The notes: generated from the letters alone by a model not told the origin. A stretch of 64,000 bases of DNA from Hymenobacter aerophilus DSM 13606 (GCF_000382225.1 NZ_KB907813.1:1-64000), one strand, 5' to 3'; shown: positions 16,792 to 26,496, numbered from the stretch's first letter. Translations and numbers: made by a program.

Positions 16792-16795
16792 GGTT

Positions 16796-17032
16796 TCAGG
16801 CCACCGCGAGCAACACCACGCTTTCCTTGTAGGCCGCATACAGCAGGCAGGCCCGTACCTGCTCCGGCCCGATGGACGGGAAGTCCTCGGCAATATCGGC
16901 CGCGCTCATGCCGTTGGCCAGCATCTCCAGCACCTCGGCCACGGTCGTGCGCGTGCCTTTCACAATGGGCTTCCCAAACCGCACCTGCGGGTTCAGCCCG
17001 ATGTATTCGTTGATGGCGGCAGTATTCATCAT
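16796..17032 (-). CDS. DUF433 antitoxin
   Basis: 78 residues. It has the family core NPQVRFGKPIVKGTRTTVAEVLEMLANGMS followed by the helix AADIAEDFPSIGPEQVRACLLYA. DUF433 proteins carry a winged-helix-like fold and precede DUF5615 PIN-like genes, as here with 4 bp between stop and next start, implying coupled translation. Starts at 17032 (MMN) and 17029 (MN) are equally possible. Confidence 0.85.
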   Translation of the reverse strand: MMNTAAINEYIGLNPQVRFGKPIVKGTRTTVAEVLEMLANGMSAADIAEDFPSIGPEQVRACLLYAAYKESVVLLAVA

Positions 17033-17074
17033 GGCAGCTTCATAAGTAAATCAGCGGATAACGAAAGGTAACGA

Positions 17075-17107
17075 AAAACGCCCCGCCGCAACCGCGACGG
17101 GGCGTTC
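17075..17107 (-). terminator. Terminator of the Tat-SDR gene
   Basis: On the minus strand AACGCCCCG, a 12-base loop and CGGGGCGTTTTT form a stem with a T-run, 65 bp past the SDR stop at 17172. Confidence 0.8.
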
Positions 17108-17122
17108 CTATTCCCAAGAAAT

Positions 17123-17169
17123 CGTTAGGCTCCCCCTCTCCCGGAGGAGAGGGGGCCGGGGGGTGAGGT
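17123..17169. repeat. Solo family B repeat arm
   Basis: One arm (CGTTAGGCTCCCCCTCTCC... to ...GGGTGAGGT) with no facing partner nearby. It lies between the terminator and the stop codon of the SDR gene at 17172. Confidence 0.85.
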
Positions 17170-17171
17170 CC

Positions 17172-18191
17172 TTACGGCGTGCCGTTGCCGCCCATCGCCC
17201 CGTACACCTGGCCGGTGGCGTAGCTCGCGCCGGGGTCGGCCAGCTGCACGTAGATGGAGGCCAGCTCGGCCGGCTGGCCGGGGCGGCCCATCGGGGTTTT
17301 GGCGCCGAACTTCACCAAATCCTCCTGGGTGGCGCCGCCGCTGGTTTGCAGCGGCGTCCAGATGGGGCCAGGGGCCACGCCGTTGACGCGGATGCCTTTC
17401 GGGGCCAGCTGCTTGGCCAGGCTGCGCACATAGTTGGTGGTGGCCGCCTTGGTCTGGGCGTAGTCATAGAGGTTGGGCGAGGGGTCGTTGGCCTGCTCCG
17501 AGGTGGTGCCGATGATGCACGAGCCCGGTTGCAGGTGGGGCAGCGCGGCCTTGATAATCCAGAACGGCGCGTAGATGTTGGTCTTCATCGTGGCGTCGAA
17601 ATCCTCGGTGCTCAGGTCCAGAATCGACTGGCGCTGCTGCTGCCGGCCGGCGTTGCTCACCACGATATCCAGCCCGCCGAGCTGGCGCACGGCTTCGGCC
17701 ACCAGCTTCTTGCAAAATTCTTCCTCCCGGATGTCGCCCGGAATGGCTACTGCTTTCTGGCCGGCCTTCTTAATCAGCTCAATCACCTGCCGGGCGTCTT
17801 CTTCCTCGGCGGGCAGGTAGTTGATGGCCACATCGGCGCCTTCGCGGGCGTAGGCAATGGCGGCGGCGCGGCCCATGCCCGAGTCGCCGCCCGTAATCAG
17901 GGCCCGGCGGCCCTTCAGGCGGCCCGAGCCTTTGTAGCTCTTTTCGCCGTGGTCGGGCAGCGGGTCCATTTTGGAAGCCAGCCCCGGCCAGGGCGTTTCC
18001 TGCTTCTTGAAGGGCGGGCGCGGATACTTGGTGAGCGGGTTCTGCAGCGGCTCGGCGGCCGGCGTAGCGGCCCCACCACCGCCGGCGGCGGCATCGGCGG
18101 CCAGCAGCGGCCCGGCGGCCATGGCCAGGCCGGCGGCGCCCAGGCCGCCCACGGCCCGGCGGCGGCTCAGGTTGGTTTCGTTGTCTAACAT
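17172..18191 (-). CDS. Tat-exported short-chain dehydrogenase/reductase (YghA/YdaD type)
   Basis: 339 residues from ATG 18191. A twin-arginine signal (NLSRRRAVGG followed by a Gly/Ala-rich hydrophobic stretch) covers residues 7-32, so the folded enzyme is likely exported with its cofactor. The SDR fold begins near residue 90 with ALITGGDSGMGRAAA (nucleotide-binding TGxxxGxG). Then come VVSNAG, a catalytic Ser in IGTTSEQ, and YDYAQTK (YxxxK). The end (GQPAELASIYVQLAD...GQVYGAMGG) is typical of the YghA/glucose-dehydrogenase-like subgroup. Substrate unknown; members are linked to stress and aldehyde or sugar redox. Confidence 0.85.
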   Translation of the reverse strand: MLDNETNLSRRRAVGGLGAAGLAMAAGPLLAADAAAGGGGAATPAAEPLQNPLTKYPRPPFKKQETPWPGLASKMDPLPDHGEKSYKGSGRLKGRRALITGGDSGMGRAAAIAYAREGADVAINYLPAEEEDARQVIELIKKAGQKAVAIPGDIREEEFCKKLVAEAVRQLGGLDIVVSNAGRQQQRQSILDLSTEDFDATMKTNIYAPFWIIKAALPHLQPGSCIIGTTSEQANDPSPNLYDYAQTKAATTNYVRSLAKQLAPKGIRVNGVAPGPIWTPLQTSGGATQEDLVKFGAKTPMGRPGQPAELASIYVQLADPGASYATGQVYGAMGGNGTP

Positions 18192-18329
18192 GCTAGGTAA
18201 AGTTGAAAAGTGAATACCCTGCTTACGCACAAACCGGGGGCCCGCGTTGCGAAGCCCGGCCGTAGCCCCAGCCGCCCAACTCTGCCCGCGAATGCCTAAT
18301 CTTGCGGCCCCGCTTTCCGGTTTTCCCCT

Positions 18330-19163
18330 ATGATTTACTACCTGCTGATTGACTGCCCCGACGAGCCTGGCCTCGTTTTCCGCACCTCCGAGGTGCTCTT
18401 CCGCCACGGCCTCAACATCCTGCGCAACGGCGAGTTCGTCGAGCCCCACGACCGCCACTTCTTCATGCGCACCGAGTTCGACGGCCCCTGCGACCCGGCC
18501 GCCCTCACCCGCGACCTGCAGGCCGCCCTCCCGCCCACGGCCACCATCCGCCTGCGCAACGACGAGCCCCGGCCCATCGTGGTGCTGGCCACCCGCGAGC
18601 ATCACTGCCTTTCCGAGCTGCTGGTGCGCCACTTTTTCGGGCAGCTGCACGCCCGCATCCTGGCCGTCATCAGCAACCACGACAACCTGCGCCCCATCAC
18701 CGAGCGCCTCGACGTGCCCTACCACCACCTCAGCGCCGAGGGCCTGAGCCGCGAGGCCCACGAGGCCGCCGTCATGGCCCAGATTGACGCCTACCAGCCC
18801 GAATTTGTGGTGCTGGCCCGCTACATGCGCATTCTCTCGCCCGAGTTCGTGGCCCACTTCCCCGCCCGCCTCATCAACATCCACCACAGCTTCCTGCCGG
18901 CCTTCATCGGGGCCAGCCCCTACGCCCAGGCCTACGAGCGGGGCGTCAAAAGCATCGGCGCCACCGCCCATTTCGTCACCGACCAGCTCGACCAGGGCCC
19001 CATCATCGCCCAAAGCGTCATCCCCACCGACCACACCCAAAGCGCCCGCGACATGGCCCAGGCCGGCCGCGACGGCGAAAAGCTGACCCTGGCCCGCGCC
19101 CTCACCCTGGTCTGCCGCGAGCAAGTCTGCATCCACCGCAACAAAACCATCGTGTTCGAATAG
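18330..19163 (+). CDS. purU: Formyltetrahydrofolate deformylase
   Basis: Hydrolyses 10-formyl-THF to THF and formate, balancing one-carbon pools and supplying formate to PurT. 277 residues, normal length. An N-terminal ACT domain (CPDEPGLVFRTSEVLFRHGLNI) is followed by the formyltransferase-like domain with NHDNL, INIHHSFLPAFIGASPYAQAY (catalytic Asn/His) and DQGPIIAQ with the catalytic Asp. The product is cytoplasmic. It is transcribed away from the SDR gene and ends before a strong terminator. Confidence 0.93.
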   Translation: MIYYLLIDCPDEPGLVFRTSEVLFRHGLNILRNGEFVEPHDRHFFMRTEFDGPCDPAALTRDLQAALPPTATIRLRNDEPRPIVVLATREHHCLSELLVRHFFGQLHARILAVISNHDNLRPITERLDVPYHHLSAEGLSREAHEAAVMAQIDAYQPEFVVLARYMRILSPEFVAHFPARLINIHHSFLPAFIGASPYAQAYERGVKSIGATAHFVTDQLDQGPIIAQSVIPTDHTQSARDMAQAGRDGEKLTLARALTLVCREQVCIHRNKTIVFE

Positions 19164-19196
19164 AATAACCCACGACTGGCAACTAGCGGCAGGTTC

Positions 19197-19264
19197 GATG
19201 AGCAGGTAAAAGGCGGGTTCCCCTCCTCGGACAAGGAAGGGAACCCGCCTTTTACCTGCTCATC
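19197..19264. terminator. Long bidirectional terminator after purU
   Basis: A 25-bp perfect stem (GATGAGCAGGTAAAAGGCGG... and its complement ending at 19264) includes AAAAGGCGGGTTCCC and GGGAACCCGCCTTTT, giving T-runs on both strands. It separates purU from the convergent gene ending at 19285. Confidence 0.85.
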
Positions 19265-19284
19265 ACAAAGAGCAACAGCCCGCC

Positions 19285-19554
19285 TTACAGCCGCGAATAA
19301 TGCTCATCGATGGCCTTATCCATCGCGGCCTTAAACGAGCGCAGCAGCTTTTCGCGCTCCACTTCCGGCAGCTGCTGCAGGGCCCGCTCGAAGGTCATGC
19401 GGTACACGTGGGTCATGAAATCGGCCCCGTACATGGTAAAAAAACCGTCGTGGATTTTGTCGAAGGCCAGCTTTTCGGCCGACGAGATGGAGAGCGAAAG
19501 TGCCAGCCATTCTTTGGCGTTGTTGGCTAAGCTGAGTTGCAGGTCCTGGTCCAT
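19285..19554 (-). CDS. Hypothetical helical protein
   Basis: 89 residues, predicted helical, no membrane segment (MDQDLQLSLANNAKEWLALS, then FERALQQLPEVEREKLLRSF). No family recognised. It is convergent with purU and is followed on the same strand by two other short unknown genes, suggesting a small operon running from 20394 to 19285. Confidence 0.6.
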   Translation of the reverse strand: MDQDLQLSLANNAKEWLALSLSISSAEKLAFDKIHDGFFTMYGADFMTHVYRMTFERALQQLPEVEREKLLRSFKAAMDKAIDEHYSRL

Positions 19555-19596
19555 TGATGATGCGAGGGTTGAGGGATAAAAGTAAAAGCGGCCGGG

Positions 19597-19935
19597 CTAC
19601 TCCAGCCGGCGGAAGGGCCGAAACAGGTGGGGCACCAGCGGCGGCACCACGGCGCCTTTGCCGCCGTGCGCCGCGTAAAACGAGGCTACGGCGGCTTCCA
19701 GCGCGGGCCGGTCGTCCAGCGCCACGCTGGCCCACACGTCGGCGGCGGCCAGTGGGGCCGCCAGCGCGCTCAGGCGGCAGGCGGCAATGCCCAGCGGATG
19801 CTCGGCGTAGAGCCGGGCCCCATCAAGGGCCTGGTTTTCGTGCTGGTAGCGCCAGTTCTGCTCGAAGGGCGGATGGCTGCCTTGGGTTTCGTCGGTGCTG
19901 GCAAAGCCCAGGTTGCGCAGGTAGGAATCGGTCAT
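19597..19935 (-). CDS. Hypothetical protein
   Basis: 112 residues (MTDSYLRNLGFASTDETQGS), Ala/Leu-rich with no signal or membrane helix. No family recognised. The gene begins 8 bp from a TTAGGGA heptamer array at 19944-19968, which lies between its start and its promoter side. Confidence 0.55.
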   Translation of the reverse strand: MTDSYLRNLGFASTDETQGSHPPFEQNWRYQHENQALDGARLYAEHPLGIAACRLSALAAPLAAADVWASVALDDRPALEAAVASFYAAHGGKGAVVPPLVPHLFRPFRRLE

Positions 19936-19943
19936 TTTATGGG

Positions 19944-19968
19944 GGATTAGGGATTAGGGATTAGGGAG
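19944..19968. repeat. TTAGGGA heptamer array next to a start codon
   Basis: Three to four copies of the 7-bp unit (GATTAGG register) lie immediately upstream of the ATG at 19935. The same unit recurs upstream of the histidine kinase gene at 45170-45211. Confidence 0.85.
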
Positions 19969-19980
19969 CTACGAAGCCGC

Positions 19981-20115
19981 CTGTCATCCTGAGCATTCCG
20001 CGCATCAAGCGGCGACGAAGGACCTGCTTCCGCCAGTATAAACCGTTGGGACAGATGTGCTACCGTAGGAAGGTCCTTCGTCGCCGCTTGATGCGCGGAA
20101 TGCTCAGGATGACAG
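19981..20115. repeat. Family A palindrome, 45-bp perfect arms
   Basis: Arms 19981-20025 and 20071-20115 are perfect reverse complements (CTGTCATCCTGAGCATTCCG... and back). This copy carries an extra GCGCATCAAGCGGCGACG segment not seen in the copy at 3621. Confidence 0.9.
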
Positions 20116-20130
20116 GTGGGTAGGTGCTTT

Positions 20131-20394
20131 TCAGCCCGCCACCTCGGCGGGCCAGTTCACCTGCCGCAGCAGCACCCGCAGCTCGGACTCAGAAGCCACG
20201 CGGCCCTGGAAGCAGTAGAGCAGCTGCCCGTTCACGGCTTCGAGCAGCGTCATTTCGCCGTCGGCATACAGCACCACGGTCTCCTGGCCCACCTCGCTGG
20301 GGCGGCTGTAGCGCACCTGACCGGCCGGGGAAACGTGGCTGCGGAAGCCAAACCGGGCCAGCAGCTCAGCCGGGGGTTGATAAGAAGAGTCCAT
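20131..20394 (-). CDS. Hypothetical protein
   Basis: 87 residues (MDSSYQPPAELLARFGFRSH), a compact beta-rich pattern (VRYSRPSEVGQETVVLYADGEMTLLEAVNGQLLYCFQG). No signal peptide, membrane helix or recognised family. The family A palindrome separates it from the next gene on this strand, at 19935. Confidence 0.55.
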   Translation of the reverse strand: MDSSYQPPAELLARFGFRSHVSPAGQVRYSRPSEVGQETVVLYADGEMTLLEAVNGQLLYCFQGRVASESELRVLLRQVNWPAEVAG

Positions 20395-20743
20395 GAGGAA
20401 AGAGCCCAGAAAACGGGACGCGGGGCCGGGGGGCCGGGCGCTAAGCCACTACCGCAGTGCGCGGGGAGCCTACACAACTGCGCCCGGTTCACCAAAGTCC
20501 CGGAAGGTCGTCATTTTCCAGCCAACTTCGGCCGACTCTGCTTCTAACGGGCTTCAGCAGAACGCTGAGCGCCGGGTGCGGGCCGCCGGCTGCAAGGGCT
20601 TTACCGCCATAACTACCGGGTTTCGGCAAAGCCACCGGGGGCGCAGTATTGGGACCTTTCGCTTACTTGCGGCAAAGTTTGAACCGGCAATCCGCGGGAC
20701 CACCCCGCTAACACTCTGGCTGCCAGCCTGCCCTTTCCCATTT
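20395..20743. other. Intergenic region, nothing firm seen
   Basis: About 350 bp between a minus-strand and a plus-strand gene. A long open frame continues through it into the gliding-type gene but has no plausible start. It must hold the promoters of both neighbours, but I could not place a convincing -33/-7 pair. Confidence 0.5.
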
Positions 20744-22984
20744 ATGCATCTATTCTTACCCATTATCCGCCCGCTGCTAGGCTTGGCGCTGCTTTTACCA
20801 TTCTTAGCACTCCGCCCGGCCGCGGCCCAAACACTGCCCCGGCAATGGAACCGGACGCTGGGTAACACCGGAATAAATGCGCTGGACCGGTTCCGGCCGA
20901 CTACCGACGGGGGCTATATCGTAGGAGCCCACCTGGACCCCAGTCCAGGCCCGGAGGTCAGCCAGCCCCACCACGGCGTTATCGACTTCTGGGTAGTAAA
21001 GCTGGACCCTCAGGGAAACCGGCAGTGGGACCGGGTGCTGGGTGGCAGCGATGATGAATACATCGCTGAAATCAGGCAAACCACCGACGGCGGCTACATC
21101 GTGGGGGGCTGGTCGCGCTCCGGAGCCTCGGGCGACAAAACCGAGCCCAGTCAGGGTGGATCGGATTATTGGGTGGTTAAGCTGGATGCCCAGGGCCGCA
21201 CGCAGTGGAATAGAACGCTGGGGGGCAGCAGCAACGACGAGCTGACGACCCTACACCAGACTCCTGACGGGGGCTACCTGCTCGGTGGCAATTCCTCCTC
21301 CCCTGTTTCGGGCGACAAAACGGCTCCTACTGTCGGAACCGGCAGTGCTCCCTGGCTGATAAAGCTCGACGCGGCAGGCCGTACCCAATGGGACCTTACG
21401 CTGCCCGGCGCTAAAGTGGGTTCGTTGCAGGCGCTGTTACTCACACCCGATGGCGGCTACCTGCTCAGCGGCAACATATCGGTGCCGGACCCCGTCCGGC
21501 CCGGCGCCGCCAATTTCTGGGCCATCAAGCTGAACGCCGCCGGCCAGCCCGAGTGGGAGCGGTCGGTAGGCGGATCCGAGTCGGAGGCGCTCCGGGCTGC
21601 CTGCACCACGCCCGACGGCGGCTACCTGCTCGGCGGTATTTCGTACTCCGGCGCTTCGGGCGACAAGTCGCAAGGCCACCGGGGTGGGGGCGACTATTGG
21701 GTGGTGAAGCTCAGCGCAGCTGGCCAGCTGCAATGGGAGCACACGTACGGTGGCAGCGGCAGGGATGAACTGACTTCCCTTGCGCCTACTGCCGATGGCA
21801 GCTACCTGTTAGGTGGCCATTCCGATTCGGAGGTTTCCGGTGAGCAAACCCAAGCGCCGCTGGGGCAGGCCGATTTCTGGCTGGTGCAGATAGACGGCGC
21901 GGGCAAGCCCCGCTGGGACCAGCGCTTCGGCGGTTCCGATATCGAGGTACTCACCGACGCCTTCCCAACCAAAGACGGCGGTTACGCGCTGGGGGGCATG
22001 TCGTTTTCAGGAATTTCGGGCGACAAAACGCAGCCCAACATTGGCACTATGAACACGCCCAACATCTGGCTGCTTAAGCTCGGGGTGGGCCCGCCCGAAG
22101 TCAGCCTGCCGGCTGTGGAGGCTGTATGTGCGGGCCGGGAGGTCACGCTCGTTCCGCGTATCAACTCCATCACGGCGCCGCTGGCCTACCGCTGGAACAC
22201 GGGCGCCACCACGCCCACGCTCTCGGTAGCCCAGCCCGGCACGTACACCGTCACGGTCACTTTTCCGGGCCAACTCAGCGCCACGGCCCAGCGGCAGGTG
22301 TTGCCCTTCACCCCCAACCTGCGCATCAGCGGCGACTCGGTGCTGTGCGGCGGCGCTCCCCTGACTCTACAGGCCCAGGACGCCGCCGCTCTGGCCTTCC
22401 GCTGGAGCACGGGGGCCACCACCGGCACGCTGGCCGTTACCCAGCCGGGCACGTATTCGGTTACGGCCACGTACGCGGGCGGCTGCACTGCTACCGTTAC
22501 CCAAACCGTGCGCGCGGTGGCGCCGCTGCCCCCTTTCACACCGGACTCCGATACAACCATCTGCCAGGGCCAAACCCTGCGGCTGCAGGCCCCACCCGTA
22601 GCCGGAGCGGCCACCTACCGCTGGTCCGACGGCTCGGCGGGTCCTACCCTGCTCGTGCAGCAACCCGGCGACTACTCGGTGCAGATAACTACGGCCTGCG
22701 AATCGGTTAGCGCCCGCCACCGCGTAAGCGCAGCCCCCTGCCTGACCATCCCCAACATCATCACCCCCAACGGCGACCGGCAAAACCAATATTTCGTCAT
22801 CCAGGGCCTGAGTGGCAACAACTGGGAGCTGGTTATTTATTCGCGCTGGGGAAAGCAGGTGTACGCCACCAAATCCTATCGGCACGAATGGGGTCCAGAG
22901 GCGGCTCCGGGCACATATTTCTACACATTGAGGCAGGCGGCCAGCGGCCTCAGCTACAAAGGCTGGCTTCAGGTAGTGCGGTAA
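20744..22984 (+). CDS. Secreted repeat protein with gliding-motility (CHU_C/T9SS type B) C-terminal domain
   Basis: 746 residues. A Sec signal peptide covers about 1-28 (LLLPFLALRPAAAQ). Seven tandem units of about 55-60 residues at roughly 36-450 each carry TxDGGYxxGG, a Ser/Gly-rich turn with SGDK, and a [YF]W-VV-KLD-x-x-G close; these probably form a beta-propeller-like or blade array. Two Ig/PKD-like domains follow (about 455-665, YRWNTGATTPTLSV). Residues 670-746 match the gliding-type CTD (IITPNGDRQNQYF, VIYSRWGKQVY, GTYFYTL) that sends cargo through the type IX system. It is therefore likely cell-surface or secreted. The start is fixed by the signal peptide. Confidence 0.85.
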   Translation: MHLFLPIIRPLLGLALLLPFLALRPAAAQTLPRQWNRTLGNTGINALDRFRPTTDGGYIVGAHLDPSPGPEVSQPHHGVIDFWVVKLDPQGNRQWDRVLGGSDDEYIAEIRQTTDGGYIVGGWSRSGASGDKTEPSQGGSDYWVVKLDAQGRTQWNRTLGGSSNDELTTLHQTPDGGYLLGGNSSSPVSGDKTAPTVGTGSAPWLIKLDAAGRTQWDLTLPGAKVGSLQALLLTPDGGYLLSGNISVPDPVRPGAANFWAIKLNAAGQPEWERSVGGSESEALRAACTTPDGGYLLGGISYSGASGDKSQGHRGGGDYWVVKLSAAGQLQWEHTYGGSGRDELTSLAPTADGSYLLGGHSDSEVSGEQTQAPLGQADFWLVQIDGAGKPRWDQRFGGSDIEVLTDAFPTKDGGYALGGMSFSGISGDKTQPNIGTMNTPNIWLLKLGVGPPEVSLPAVEAVCAGREVTLVPRINSITAPLAYRWNTGATTPTLSVAQPGTYTVTVTFPGQLSATAQRQVLPFTPNLRISGDSVLCGGAPLTLQAQDAAALAFRWSTGATTGTLAVTQPGTYSVTATYAGGCTATVTQTVRAVAPLPPFTPDSDTTICQGQTLRLQAPPVAGAATYRWSDGSAGPTLLVQQPGDYSVQITTACESVSARHRVSAAPCLTIPNIITPNGDRQNQYFVIQGLSGNNWELVIYSRWGKQVYATKSYRHEWGPEAAPGTYFYTLRQAASGLSYKGWLQVVR

Positions 22985-22995
22985 GTTGCGGGTGT

Positions 22996-25563
22996 CTACC
23001 GCTCCCTGAACCGCCGCAGGTACGGCGCCGTTTTGCTGGCTTTCGACTTTGCTACCAAGTGCGGTGGCCCTTCGGCTACCACCTGGCCGCCCTCGTCACC
23101 GGCGCCGGGGCCCATATCGATTACCCAGTCGGAGGCGGCTACTACGCGCATGTCGTGCTCGACTACCACTACCGTGTTGCCGGCCGAAACCAAGGCCTGG
23201 AGCTGCACCAGCAGGCGCTCCACGTCGGCGGGGTGCAGGCCGGTGGTGGGCTCGTCGAGCACGTAGAGGGTGTGGCCGCGGGCGGGGCGCTGCAGCTCGG
23301 TGGCCAGCTTGATGCGCTGGGCCTCGCCGCCGCTCAGCTCGGTTGCCGGCTGGCCCAGGCGCAGGTAGCCCAGGCCCACTTCGCGCAGCACCGTCAGGGC
23401 CCGGTGCACCGGCGGCTCGGCGGCGAAAAACTCCCAGGCCGCGTCCACCGTCAGGCCCAGCACTTCGGCAATGTTTTTCCCCTGGTATTGAATTTCGAGG
23501 GTTTTGTCGTTGTAGCGGGTGCCGTGGCACACGGGGCAGGGCGCGTACACGCTGGGCAGAAACAGCAGTTCCACCATCACGAAGCCTTCGCCCTGGCAAT
23601 TGGGGCAGCGGCCTTTCTTCACGTTGAAGGAAAACTGCCCGGCATCGTAGCGGCGCTTCCGCGCCTCGGGTGTGGCCGCGAACAGCCGCCGCACATGGTC
23701 GAACAGGCCGGTGTAGGTGGCCATATTGGAGCGCGGCGTGCGGCCGATGGGCTTCTGGTCGACCTGCACCAGCCGGGTAAGCGGCACGGCGTCGGGCGAG
23801 AAGCTGAACGTCAGGGGCGCGCCGGTTTCCTCGTACTGGTCGTCACGGTCCAGGGCCAGCCGTTCGTCGTCGGTTTCCGCCTCCTCTTCCACCGGGGCCT
23901 GCTCGCGTGCACCCTTCACTTCCAGCTTCAGCAGCTGGCTCACCAAACTCGATTTGCCCGAACCCGACACGCCCGTGATGGTCGTGAGCACGCCCAGCGG
24001 GAAGCGCACCGAAAGGTCGTGCAGGTTGTGGCGGGTGATGCCCGAAAGCTCCAGCCAGCCGGCCGGCGCGCGGGTTTCGGCCTGGGCGGTTGACTGGCCT
24101 TCTTCGGGAAACAGAAAACGGCGGGTGTGAGAGGCCTTCACTTGCTTCAATCCATCGGGCGGGCCACTGTACAGAATTTCGCCGCCCTGCTCGCCAGCCT
24201 CGGGGCCCACGTCCACGAGCCAGTCGGCGCGGCGCACCACATCGAGGTTGTGCTCAACCACAAACAGCGAGTTGCCCGCACTGCGCAGGCTGGCCAGGGC
24301 CGCCAGCAGCGCCTCGGTATCGGCCGGGTGCAAGCCCGCCGAGGGCTCATCGAGCACGTATACTACCCCAAACAGGTTGGAGTAGAGCTGGGTGGCCAGC
24401 CGCAGCCGTTGCAGCTCGCCGGGCGAAAGGCTGGGCGTGCTGCGTTCCAGGGAGAGGTAGCCAAGGCCCAAGTCGAGCAGCACCGCCAGGCGGGCGCGTA
24501 GGTCTTCGGCGATGCGGCGGGCCGCCTCTACCTGGGCCGGGTCGTGGGCAGCGTGGCGGGCGTGGCCGGTTTCGGTGCCAGCCTCGTAGGGTTTGAGCAG
24601 GGCGGCTACCTGCTTGAGCGGCAGGGCCGAGAAGTCGGCAATATCGAGGCCGGCAAACGTCACGCTCAGCGACTCGCGGCGCAGGCGCTTGCCGTGGCAG
24701 GTGGGGCACACGGTGCTGAGCATGTATTGCTGCACCCGCTTCTTCATGCTCGCGCTCTGGGTGTTGCCGAACGTGTAGAGCACGTGCCGCCGGGCGCTGC
24801 TGAAGGTGCCCATGTAGTTGGGCTCCGCCTTGCGCTGCACAGCCCGCCGGGTTTGCTCGGGCGAGAGGCCGGGGTACACCGGCACCACCGGCTGCTCATC
24901 AGTGAACAGAATCCAGTCGCGGTCTTTCTGCGGCAGGTCCTGCCAGGGCGTGTCCACGTCGTAGCCCAACGTTACCAGAATATCGCGCTGGTTCTGGCCG
25001 CCCCAGGCCTGGGGCCAGGCCGCAATGGCCCGCTCGCGGATGGTAAGCGTGGGGTCGGGCACCATGCTGGCTTCGGTTACCTCGTAGATGCGGCCCAGCC
25101 CGTGGCAGGTGGGGCAAGCGCCTTCGGGCGTGTTAGCCGAAAATGCTTCGGCATAAATGATGCCCTGCCCCTTGGGATAGTCGCCGGCCCGCGAGTACAG
25201 CATGCGCACGAGATTGGAAAGCGTGGTAACGGAGCCCACCGACGAGCGCGTAGTGGGCGTGCCGCGCTGCTGCTGCAGGGCCACGGCCGGCGGCAGGCCC
25301 TCAATGGTATCCACTTCGGGCACCGCCATCTGATGAAACAGCCGCCGCGCATAGGGCGACACCGACTCCAGGTAGCGCCGCTGGGCCTCGGCGTACAGGG
25401 TGCCGAATGCCAGGCTGCTCTTGCCCGAGCCCGACACGCCCGTAAACACCACCAGCGCATCGCGCGGCACATCGACATCAATGTTCTTCAGATTATGCTC
25501 GCGAGCCCCGCGCACTTGCACGAAGCCGGAGAAATTGGTGGTTGACGAAGAAGAATCAGGCAT
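22996..25563 (-). CDS. UvrA-like ABC ATPase lacking the UvrB-binding insert (UvrA2 type)
   Basis: 855 residues, shorter than canonical UvrA (about 940). Two ABC domains: the first P-loop GVSGSGKSS is at about 43-51 and the second, [10 protein letters not shown], lies in the second half, with the signatures [10 protein letters not shown] and [10 protein letters not shown]. Zn-finger-like [15 protein letters not shown] and CPNCQGEGF motifs are present. After [12 protein letters not shown] the chain goes almost directly to the ADYPKGQG-type region, so most of the UvrB-interaction segment is missing. Such UvrA2 proteins are tied to DNA-damage or drug tolerance rather than standard excision repair. 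The start at 25563 (MPDSSSST) is preferred to 25614. Confidence 0.85.
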   Translation of the reverse strand: MPDSSSSTTNFSGFVQVRGAREHNLKNIDVDVPRDALVVFTGVSGSGKSSLAFGTLYAEAQRRYLESVSPYARRLFHQMAVPEVDTIEGLPPAVALQQQRGTPTTRSSVGSVTTLSNLVRMLYSRAGDYPKGQGIIYAEAFSANTPEGACPTCHGLGRIYEVTEASMVPDPTLTIRERAIAAWPQAWGGQNQRDILVTLGYDVDTPWQDLPQKDRDWILFTDEQPVVPVYPGLSPEQTRRAVQRKAEPNYMGTFSSARRHVLYTFGNTQSASMKKRVQQYMLSTVCPTCHGKRLRRESLSVTFAGLDIADFSALPLKQVAALLKPYEAGTETGHARHAAHDPAQVEAARRIAEDLRARLAVLLDLGLGYLSLERSTPSLSPGELQRLRLATQLYSNLFGVVYVLDEPSAGLHPADTEALLAALASLRSAGNSLFVVEHNLDVVRRADWLVDVGPEAGEQGGEILYSGPPDGLKQVKASHTRRFLFPEEGQSTAQAETRAPAGWLELSGITRHNLHDLSVRFPLGVLTTITGVSGSGKSSLVSQLLKLEVKGAREQAPVEEEAETDDERLALDRDDQYEETGAPLTFSFSPDAVPLTRLVQVDQKPIGRTPRSNMATYTGLFDHVRRLFAATPEARKRRYDAGQFSFNVKKGRCPNCQGEGFVMVELLFLPSVYAPCPVCHGTRYNDKTLEIQYQGKNIAEVLGLTVDAAWEFFAAEPPVHRALTVLREVGLGYLRLGQPATELSGGEAQRIKLATELQRPARGHTLYVLDEPTTGLHPADVERLLVQLQALVSAGNTVVVVEHDMRVVAASDWVIDMGPGAGDEGGQVVAEGPPHLVAKSKASKTAPYLRRFRER

Positions 25564-25891
25564 ATAGATCAATAGAGGAAAGCGTCCCGGTATACGGCAG
25601 CAATGAGCAAGCATCCGAAACCAAGAGGGGCTTTTCTTCCAGCCAACTCAGACTCTTGGCGTTACTTCCCGCTTTTTTGCTGCTCCTGAGCACGCTCCTA
25701 TCCTCACTGCCGGTCTAAAATGGTTACGACCCGCCTCCTGCTATTAGTACTGCATCGGACTTCATCAGCACCACTATAACCAGTTCGCTTCCAAGGCATG
25801 AGGTGACAAACGGCTTGTTAAAGCAGCTATATTCTATATATTTATGAACAGTTTTGCCAATTCATTATCAACTCCTTAGCTTAAGTCATCC
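25564..25891. other. Intergenic region ahead of the META lipoprotein
   Basis: About 330 bp, more AT-rich towards the right end. Apart from the promoter candidate at 25814, no repeats, RNA or open frames that I can support. Confidence 0.5.
25814..25844 (+). promoter_or_regulatory. Candidate Bacteroidota-type promoter
   Basis: CTTG (25814) and TATATTTA (25837) are 19 bp apart, close to the TTTG and TAnnTTTG consensus of the Bacteroidota primary sigma factor. Predicted transcription starts about 40 bp before the META lipoprotein ATG. Confidence 0.4.
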
Positions 25892-26317
25892 ATGCGCTCA
25901 ATTCTACTTTCTGCTGGCACTCTTTTCCTGCTGAGCAACTGCCAAAAAGAACCACAACCGATACAGCAGCTCCAGCGAACTCACTGGATGCTTTCTCAGG
26001 TCGAGGATTTCCCAATTACTCTTTCTAGCTATTCTGCCTCCTATCGCACGTCTGTGCAATTCGCCCCTGATAACACCACCACCGGCTTGGCCCCCTGCAA
26101 TTCATTTACGGGTACTTACAACTCAGACAGTTCAACGGGAAAAATTTCCATCAGTCAGCAGGCGGCAACTAAGATCAGCTGCCCCGTTCAGACGCTGGAA
26201 AGCAAGTATTTGGATGCTTTCCCTCGCACAGTTCGCTATGAGGTAGTAGGACAAGAGCTCAGACTTTACGAAACCGGTGCTACAAAACCACACTTAATTT
26301 TCACAGCCGCCCAATAG
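25892..26317 (+). CDS. META-domain (HslJ-like) lipoprotein
   Basis: 141 residues. A short lipoprotein signal ends with LLSNC (Cys at about 19), so the protein should be lipidated and membrane-attached on the periplasmic side. The body has the META pattern: THWMLSQVEDF, FAPDNTTTGLAPCNSFTGTY, the KISISQQAATKISC stretch and a C-terminal LRLYETGATKPHLIF. HslJ/META proteins are linked to heat and novobiocin stress; the mechanism is unclear. AT-richer than the neighbours. A strong hairpin terminator follows. Confidence 0.8.
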   Translation: MRSILLSAGTLFLLSNCQKEPQPIQQLQRTHWMLSQVEDFPITLSSYSASYRTSVQFAPDNTTTGLAPCNSFTGTYNSDSSTGKISISQQAATKISCPVQTLESKYLDAFPRTVRYEVVGQELRLYETGATKPHLIFTAAQ

Positions 26318-26332
26318 CCCCCGAAGACCTAT

Positions 26333-26371
26333 AGCAACTCCCGCGAAAAACTGTTTTTCGCGGGAGTTGCT
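26333..26371. terminator. Bidirectional terminator
   Basis: AGCAACTCCCGCGAAAAA-CTG-TTTTTCGCGGGAGTTGCT, an 18-bp perfect stem with A/T runs at the loop. It lies between the convergent META lipoprotein and msrB genes. Confidence 0.8.
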
Positions 26372-26496
26372 GCTTTATAGATTTTGATTTAGTAGCCCGC
26401 CTTCTTTCAACCAGCAGTACCACCGAAGGTGGTCCACCTACCAGTTACGGCATCGGCAGTAGGTGGAGACAACCCTAAAAACCTCACATCGGCACC

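Noticed and set aside
16450..16893. Longer start for the DUF5615 toxin
   Set aside because: The 34 extra residues overlap the antitoxin and are Arg/Pro-rich, not conserved.
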